Positions 58,516 to 64,000 of a stretch of DNA of 64,000 nucleotides are shown here, one piece after another. How positions within the stretch are numbered: position 1 is the first letter of the stretch; each line of letters starts with the position of its first letter. The stretch covers positions 434,001 through 498,000 of the forward strand of contig NZ_BCVX01000002.1 in the NCBI RefSeq assembly GCF_001591965.1, written 5' to 3'. Both the position numbers and the translations under genes were made by a program. This stretch comes from Lysinibacillus odysseyi 34hs-1 = NBRC 100172 (GTDB lineage: Bacteria > Bacillota > Bacilli > Bacillales_A > Planococcaceae). The notes under the pieces are model-generated. The model made no database searches. It was not told where the DNA came from and was given only the letters and a program-made list of their open reading frames with translations.

Positions 58516-59033
58516 TTCGCTTCGCCTGCCTTCGCAATCGTTTCTTTAATTAATGCGCTGTTATCTGCTTCGGAAATCTCTTTACCAAGAACTTTCGATG
58601 CAGCAAGAACTGATAGTGAAACCACTTCTTCACGTACAGCAGCGATTGCTTTCTCTTTCTCAGCTTCAATATCACGTACAGCAGACTCTTTTAAGCGAGC
58701 CGCCTCATTGCGAGCTGCAGATACGATTTCTTCACGTGTTGCATCAGCTTGTTTCTTCGCACCTTCAACGATTGTTTGTGCTTCCGTACGAGCTTCTTTT
58801 AAAAGAGCTTTTTGCTCCTCTAATAATGCATGTGTTTCTTTGCGTGCTTTTTCAGCTGCATCGATTTCACTTGCCACTAACTCTTCACGTTGTTGCATAA
58901 CGCCCATTAATGGACCCCAAGCGAACTTTTTAAGAAGAAGCATCAACACACCGAAGATGATGACTGTCGCTAGAATATCACCTGTGTTCAGGCCTGTTCC
59001 AGAACCAAGTACTAGGTTATCTACAAATACCAC
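58512..59033 (-). CDS. atpF: ATP synthase F0 subunit b
   Basis: 173 residues: one N-terminal membrane helix ([21 protein letters not shown]) then a long charged coiled coil ([20 protein letters not shown]). Peripheral stalk. The 168-base gap to atpE holds a stem-loop. Confidence 0.95.
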   Translation of the reverse strand: MVFVDNLVLGSGTGLNTGDILATVIIFGVLMLLLKKFAWGPLMGVMQQREELVASEIDAAEKARKETHALLEEQKALLKEARTEAQTIVEGAKKQADATREEIVSAARNEAARLKESAVRDIEAEKEKAIAAVREEVVSLSVLAASKVLGKEISEADNSALIKETIAKAGEAK

Positions 59034-59158
59034 GATTGTTTCACTCCCTTCAAGAGCTTGTAAATAGTCAAAAAATATATAATGTTTAAAACGTTGCTTT
59101 CAGTGTTAAATACTACATAAGTAAATGAGCAGAGTTTCTCTCTACATCATACAAAAGG

Positions 59159-59183
59159 AATGGCGAAGGTTTGCTTCGCCATT
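59159..59183 (-). promoter_or_regulatory. Stem-loop 3' of atpE
   Basis: AATGGCGAAG and CTTCGCCATT pair across 5 bases, 18 bases after the atpE stop; CCTTTTG follows on the minus strand. Similar stem-loops after atpE protect it or cause partial termination so that subunit c is made in excess. Confidence 0.55.
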
Positions 59184-59201
59184 TTTTTCGCTAGACCAAA
59201 A

Positions 59202-59456
<255 letters not shown>

Positions 59457-59502
59457 TTATAGTTGGTTCAAATTACCACGGGGTTAACGTGGGAATTTAT
59501 AA

Positions 59503-60255
<753 letters not shown>

Positions 60256-60633
60256 TTAATGGTTTTTTACATGATGGACAATCCGCTCTATTAAGAGGAA
60301 GATGTACGGCATCATTAGTCCAATGACCGTGCTAATTAAGTGAAAATATTGTGGCAACGAAATTGCAATTGCGACTGCCGCAACACCAGAGCCAAACCTC
60401 AGGGCCGTCCCTAATGATGGGGCTTTTGTCCCTTCACTAATGGAACGGTCAAACTTTTCCATCCGTCGAAGTAAAATCCAAAAGTTATACGTGCCAAAGA
60501 ATGCCCCTATAGCGAGCCCGGCGAAGATTGTCTGAAAGGACGTAAATCCCCAGCCTAAAACACATAGAGCGAGCAAAAAAAATAACGCTTTCTTCTGCAT
60601 AGCGAAAATGAGATGCAAATCTAGCATTGGCAA
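60256..60633 (-). CDS. atpI: ATP synthase accessory protein AtpI
   Basis: 125 residues with four membrane helices. The TTG at 60631-60633 has AGGAG 5-6 bases upstream; an ATG two codons later is possible. First gene of the atp operon; assembly factor for the c-ring. Confidence 0.85.
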   Translation of the reverse strand: MPMLDLHLIFAMQKKALFFLLALCVLGWGFTSFQTIFAGLAIGAFFGTYNFWILLRRMEKFDRSISEGTKAPSLGTALRFGSGVAAVAIAISLPQYFHLISTVIGLMMPYIFLLIERIVHHVKNH

Positions 60634-60942
60634 TTAATCTCCTGAACCTTTTTTTCGAGTAAGGAATTGTGTGTGGCCATCAAGTGAAATAAAATCGTAG
60701 TAAATGCACTACAAGCTTCATAGCTTTCAGCAGCGGCTGCCGCCTGGCATGTTATGACCTTTGTCGTAACTTGTCCCATCATTGGGTAGCTAATCCGCTT
60801 ACATGGACATTCATCCAGACGCAGTATAACGTTGCAAATTGACAATTATTGGTTTCAACTGTCAATCTAGTAGAAACTTGATATAACAAGTGTTTCAACA
60901 CCTTTTGACTGTATGAAACCCTTATCATTCTTACCCTTTGTA

Positions 60943-60971
60943 AGCATACAATAGGGGTTATTTGATGTCAA
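60943..60971 (-). promoter_or_regulatory. Promoter of the atp operon
   Basis: TTGACA (60966-60971), 17 bases, TATGCT (60943-60948) on the minus strand. The start near 60936 leaves a leader of about 300 bases before atpI, in which a 74-codon frame (60621-60845) lacks a ribosome site. Confidence 0.75.
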
Positions 60972-61007
60972 TTAGTTATAGGGAAAAACTTCGACTCGTC
61001 ATAGTCC

Positions 61008-61025
61008 TTGTCAAATTGTTGACAA
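61008..61025. promoter_or_regulatory. 18-bp palindrome upstream of the atp promoter
   Basis: TTGTCAACAATTTGACAA (minus strand) is a 7-4-7 perfect inverted repeat, 37 bases upstream of the atp -35 box. It resembles the Rex layout TTGTGA-N6-TCACAA but with C for G. Candidate activator or repressor site. Confidence 0.45.
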
Positions 61026-61149
61026 ATTTGTGTATGAAAATTCACAATTGATTTTAAAGCTTTTTTCACCTAGACGCTTTTTAGCTATTTCATACTAATT
61101 TTTTCTTTACTACACTATAATGAATATATTTTGAATTTTTTTACTTCTA

Positions 61150-62271
61150 TTATTTACTTCTATTTAAAAAATTAATCAATGCTTCCACAATTCTTTTAGA
61201 AGCATGACCATCACCGTAAGGATTGGAAGCATGTGCCATCGCTGCATATGCTTGGTCATCCGTAAGCAATTCCTTCGCCAGGCTATAAATTGTTTCCTCA
61301 TCCGTTCCAGCTAGCTTCAGCGTACCCGCTGCAATTCCTTCTGGACGCTCCGTTGTATCACGCAGTACAAGCACCGGTTTTCCTAAAGATGGCGCTTCCT
61401 CTTGCACACCGCCCGAATCTGTCAGGATCATAAATGAACGGGCTGCAAAGTTATGAAAATCAAATACCTCTAACGGTTCGATTAAATGCACACGCGGATT
61501 ATCACCTAGAATATCATTTGCTATTTCGCGCACAGCCGGATTCATATGAACAGGATAGATGACTTGCACATCCTCATGTTCGGCCAATAAGCGGTTGATA
61601 GCACGGAACATATTGCGCATTGGATCACCAAGGTTTTCACGACGGTGTGCTGTTAATAAAATAAGACGGTCTTGGCCGATCTTTTCAAGAACCGGATGGC
61701 TGTATTCTTCGCTCACTGTCGTCTGTAATGCATCAATCGCTGTATTACCTGTTACAAAAATTGCTTCTGCAGGCTTGTTTTCTTTTAGTAAATTTTCCTT
61801 TGAGACTTCTGTAGGTGCAAAATGCAGATCTGCCATTACACCTGTCAGCTGCCGATTCATCTCCTCTGGGTACGGAGAATACTTCTGTCCTGTCCGCAGC
61901 CCTGCCTCTACATGGCCGATTGCAATCTGGTTATAAAAAGCAGCTAGACTGCCGATGAAAGTTGTTGCTGTATCCCCATGCACAAGGACGATATCCGGCT
62001 TCGCTTCCTTCATTACCCCATCAAGCCCCTGCAGTGCGCTTGTTGCCACATCGACGAGCGTTTGACGGTCCTTCATAATATTTAAATCATAGTCCGGTGT
62101 AATTTTAAAAGTTTCCAGCACTTGGTCAAGCATTTGGCGGTGCTGTGCTGTTACTGTCACAATCGATTCGATCTTTTCCGGATACTTTTGGAGCTCTAAA
62201 ACAAGCGGTGCCATTTTAATAGCCTCTGGTCGCGTACCGAAAATTGTCATTACCTTTAACTTGTTCGTCAT
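61150..62271 (-). CDS. mnaA: UDP-N-acetylglucosamine 2-epimerase
   Basis: 373 residues from the ATG at 62269-62271 (AAAGGTAGAG upstream); the longer frame is unsupported. It interconverts UDP-GlcNAc and UDP-ManNAc, feeding WecC and TagA at 34-36 kb. Motifs: VMTIFGTRPEAIKMAPL, VLVHGDTATTF, GHVEAGLRTGQKYSPYPEE, LTAHRRENLG and LTDSGGVQEEAPSLGKPVLV. Confidence 0.94.
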   Translation of the reverse strand: MTNKLKVMTIFGTRPEAIKMAPLVLELQKYPEKIESIVTVTAQHRQMLDQVLETFKITPDYDLNIMKDRQTLVDVATSALQGLDGVMKEAKPDIVLVHGDTATTFIGSLAAFYNQIAIGHVEAGLRTGQKYSPYPEEMNRQLTGVMADLHFAPTEVSKENLLKENKPAEAIFVTGNTAIDALQTTVSEEYSHPVLEKIGQDRLILLTAHRRENLGDPMRNMFRAINRLLAEHEDVQVIYPVHMNPAVREIANDILGDNPRVHLIEPLEVFDFHNFAARSFMILTDSGGVQEEAPSLGKPVLVLRDTTERPEGIAAGTLKLAGTDEETIYSLAKELLTDDQAYAAMAHASNPYGDGHASKRIVEALINFLNRSK

Positions 62272-62358
62272 TTCGTCTCTACCTTTCTTATGAGAAACGG
62301 GATGTCGCTTTTGCAACATCCCTCTTTTCAAATTATGATTCTTAACGATTATAATAGC

Positions 62359-62407
62359 GGACAGCAGTTTCCCGCAATCAGCCGATTGACCTCTCGCTCT
62401 GCTGTCC
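62359..62407. other. Inverted repeat between upp and mnaA
   Basis: GGACAGCAG and CTGCTGTCC are perfect 9-bp arms about 31 bases apart, with AATC/GATT inside. No T-run; could be a weak processing or attenuation element. Confidence 0.5.
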
Positions 62408-62438
62408 CTTTCGTCCAGATAGCATACGTCCAGACTGC

Positions 62439-63149
<711 letters not shown>

Positions 63150-63173
63150 TTATTGTTGAAATTCGTATTGCTT

Positions 63174-64000
63174 CTATAGTATATTGCTCTCTTCTAATTC
63201 TCTAAACGACATCGGCCGATAGAATAGGTAGCCCTGGGCACATTTACAGCCAAGCTGGTACAATACATCCGCCTGCTCCTTTGTCTCTACCCCTTCTGCT
63301 ACGACATCAATTTCCAAGTTGTAGGCAATCTGAATGATAGACCGTACAATAGCCAAAGTTCCTGCCTCGTGAATACGGGACGTAAAGCTGCGATCGATCT
63401 TCAGCTCTGAAAAAGGCAGCTTTTGCAGATAGCTGAGAGAAGAGTAGCCCATCCCGAAATCATCCACACTCGTTTTTAATCCGCGTATATACAGCTTCTT
63501 TATAATTTCCTGTGCACGCTTCACATCCACAAGCCCGAGACTTTCCGTAATTTCGATAATTAAGTAATTCGGATCTGCATGATACTTTTTGATCAGCTGC
63601 TCTAATTCCTCCACAAAGCGAGGGTAATAAAAATGCTCGGGTGAAATATTAACGGCAATCGGTACAATGTGCTTTCCTTCATATTGACGTCGCTGGAACC
63701 ATCTGAGTACCTGTTCAATAATCTGCAGGTCAATCTCCCGTATGAGCCCTGCCCGCTCCGCTACAGGAATAAAATCTGCAGGCGATACATGACCTAGTAC
63801 TGGGGAAGTCCAGCGGGCCAATGCCTCCATACTTGTAATTCGCCCTCTTCGAAGCTCGACTTTCGGCTGGAAAAAGGCCGTAATCTCCTTGTGCTTAATC
63901 GCTTCTGTTAAATGATTTAAAATAAGCAACTCTTTTTCAAGCTGTGCATCCTTTTCTTCACAGTAAAATCTAGCCATTGTACCAAAAGATTCTTTCGCCT
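63174..64000 (-). CDS. GGDEF-EAL protein, C-terminal part
   Basis: The frame is open to the right edge. Residues visible before the internal ATG (AKESFGT then MARFY) look like the end of a GGDEF domain (A-K-x-x-G...F-Y). A complete EAL domain follows: MEALARW, NISPEHF, LIIEITESL, SVDDFGMGYSSLSYLQKLPF, SELKIDRSF, AEGVETKEQA, and GYLFYRP. All catalytic residues are present, so c-di-GMP phosphodiesterase activity is expected. The N-terminus is outside the window. Confidence 0.85.
   Translation of the reverse strand, partial: AKESFGTMARFYCEEKDAQLEKELLILNHLTEAIKHKEITAFFQPKVELRRGRITSMEALARWTSPVLGHVSPADFIPVAERAGLIREIDLQIIEQVLRWFQRRQYEGKHIVPIAVNISPEHFYYPRFVEELEQLIKKYHADPNYLIIEITESLGLVDVKRAQEIIKKLYIRGLKTSVDDFGMGYSSLSYLQKLPFSELKIDRSFTSRIHEAGTLAIVRSIIQIAYNLEIDVVAEGVETKEQADVLYQLGCKCAQGYLFYRPMSFRELEESNIL

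Noticed and set aside
60621..60845. 74-codon minus-strand frame overlapping atpI
   Set aside because: TTG start without ribosome site, cysteine-rich composition and overlap with the atpI ribosome site; probably the atp leader.

Overview
The window looks like a chromosomal segment of a low-GC, spore-forming, flagellated Bacillales of the Planococcaceae (Solibacillus/Lysinibacillus type). The reasons are a large S-layer protein with N-terminal SLH motifs, B. subtilis-like gene order around spoIIID-mbl-flhO-flhP-fabZ and murA-ywzB-atp, strong Shine-Dalgarno sites, and LXG-type toxins. No tRNA, rRNA or CRISPR array was seen. Family assignments come from reading motifs by eye; no database search was run.

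Positions 1-15000: a partial membrane protein (VanZ-like), a DUF418 membrane protein, a YdcF-family protein, then the most unusual block. On the minus strand a tightly spaced six-gene operon (about 12120 down to 2830) encodes a Cry-domain-I protein with a jacalin-like C-terminus, a GNAT acetyltransferase, three phage-tail-collar proteins and an ~1840-residue SLH-anchored surface protein. Divergently transcribed is a two-component system (7TM sensor kinase plus winged-helix response regulator). A good sigma-A promoter for the operon sits just downstream of two 11-bp-pitch direct repeats, a natural site for that regulator.

Positions 15000-23900: an LXG polymorphic-toxin locus. One full-length LXG toxin (21747-23366) with a DUF2247 immunity gene is followed by a tail of displaced toxin/immunity cassettes (CdiA-type tRNase, an unassigned His-rich toxin, EndoU, a DUF4274 immunity gene). 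Several carry single-base frameshifts or a premature stop. A ~0.65 kb pre-toxin segment is duplicated, a recurrent terminator element occurs three times, and a 23-bp perfect inverted repeat sits exactly at the start of the intact toxin gene.

Positions 23900-30000: a PD-(D/E)XK nuclease, a PUA/EVE-like protein with a DUF1413 gene behind a palindromic operator, a cysteine-containing flagellin, and decayed IS21 and ISL3 elements.

Positions 30000-37700: the S-layer gene, preceded by its own promoter and an upstream promoter-structured RNA-terminator module. Then come tagA/wecG and wecC, which with mnaA at 61-62 kb can supply ManNAc/ManNAcA for the secondary cell-wall polymer that SLH domains bind. 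Another short promoter-hairpin-terminator module precedes wecC.

Positions 37700-64000: mostly conserved core genes: ywqB-ywqA (SWIM protein and SNF2 helicase), ssb, ywpF, a lipoprotein, fabZ, an EpuA-like protein, flhP, flhO, mbl, spoIIID, spoIIQ, spoIID, murA, ywzB, the complete atpIBEFHAGDC operon (with an unusual repeat-rich spacer between atpA and atpG), mnaA, upp and the EAL end of a GGDEF-EAL protein that runs off the window.
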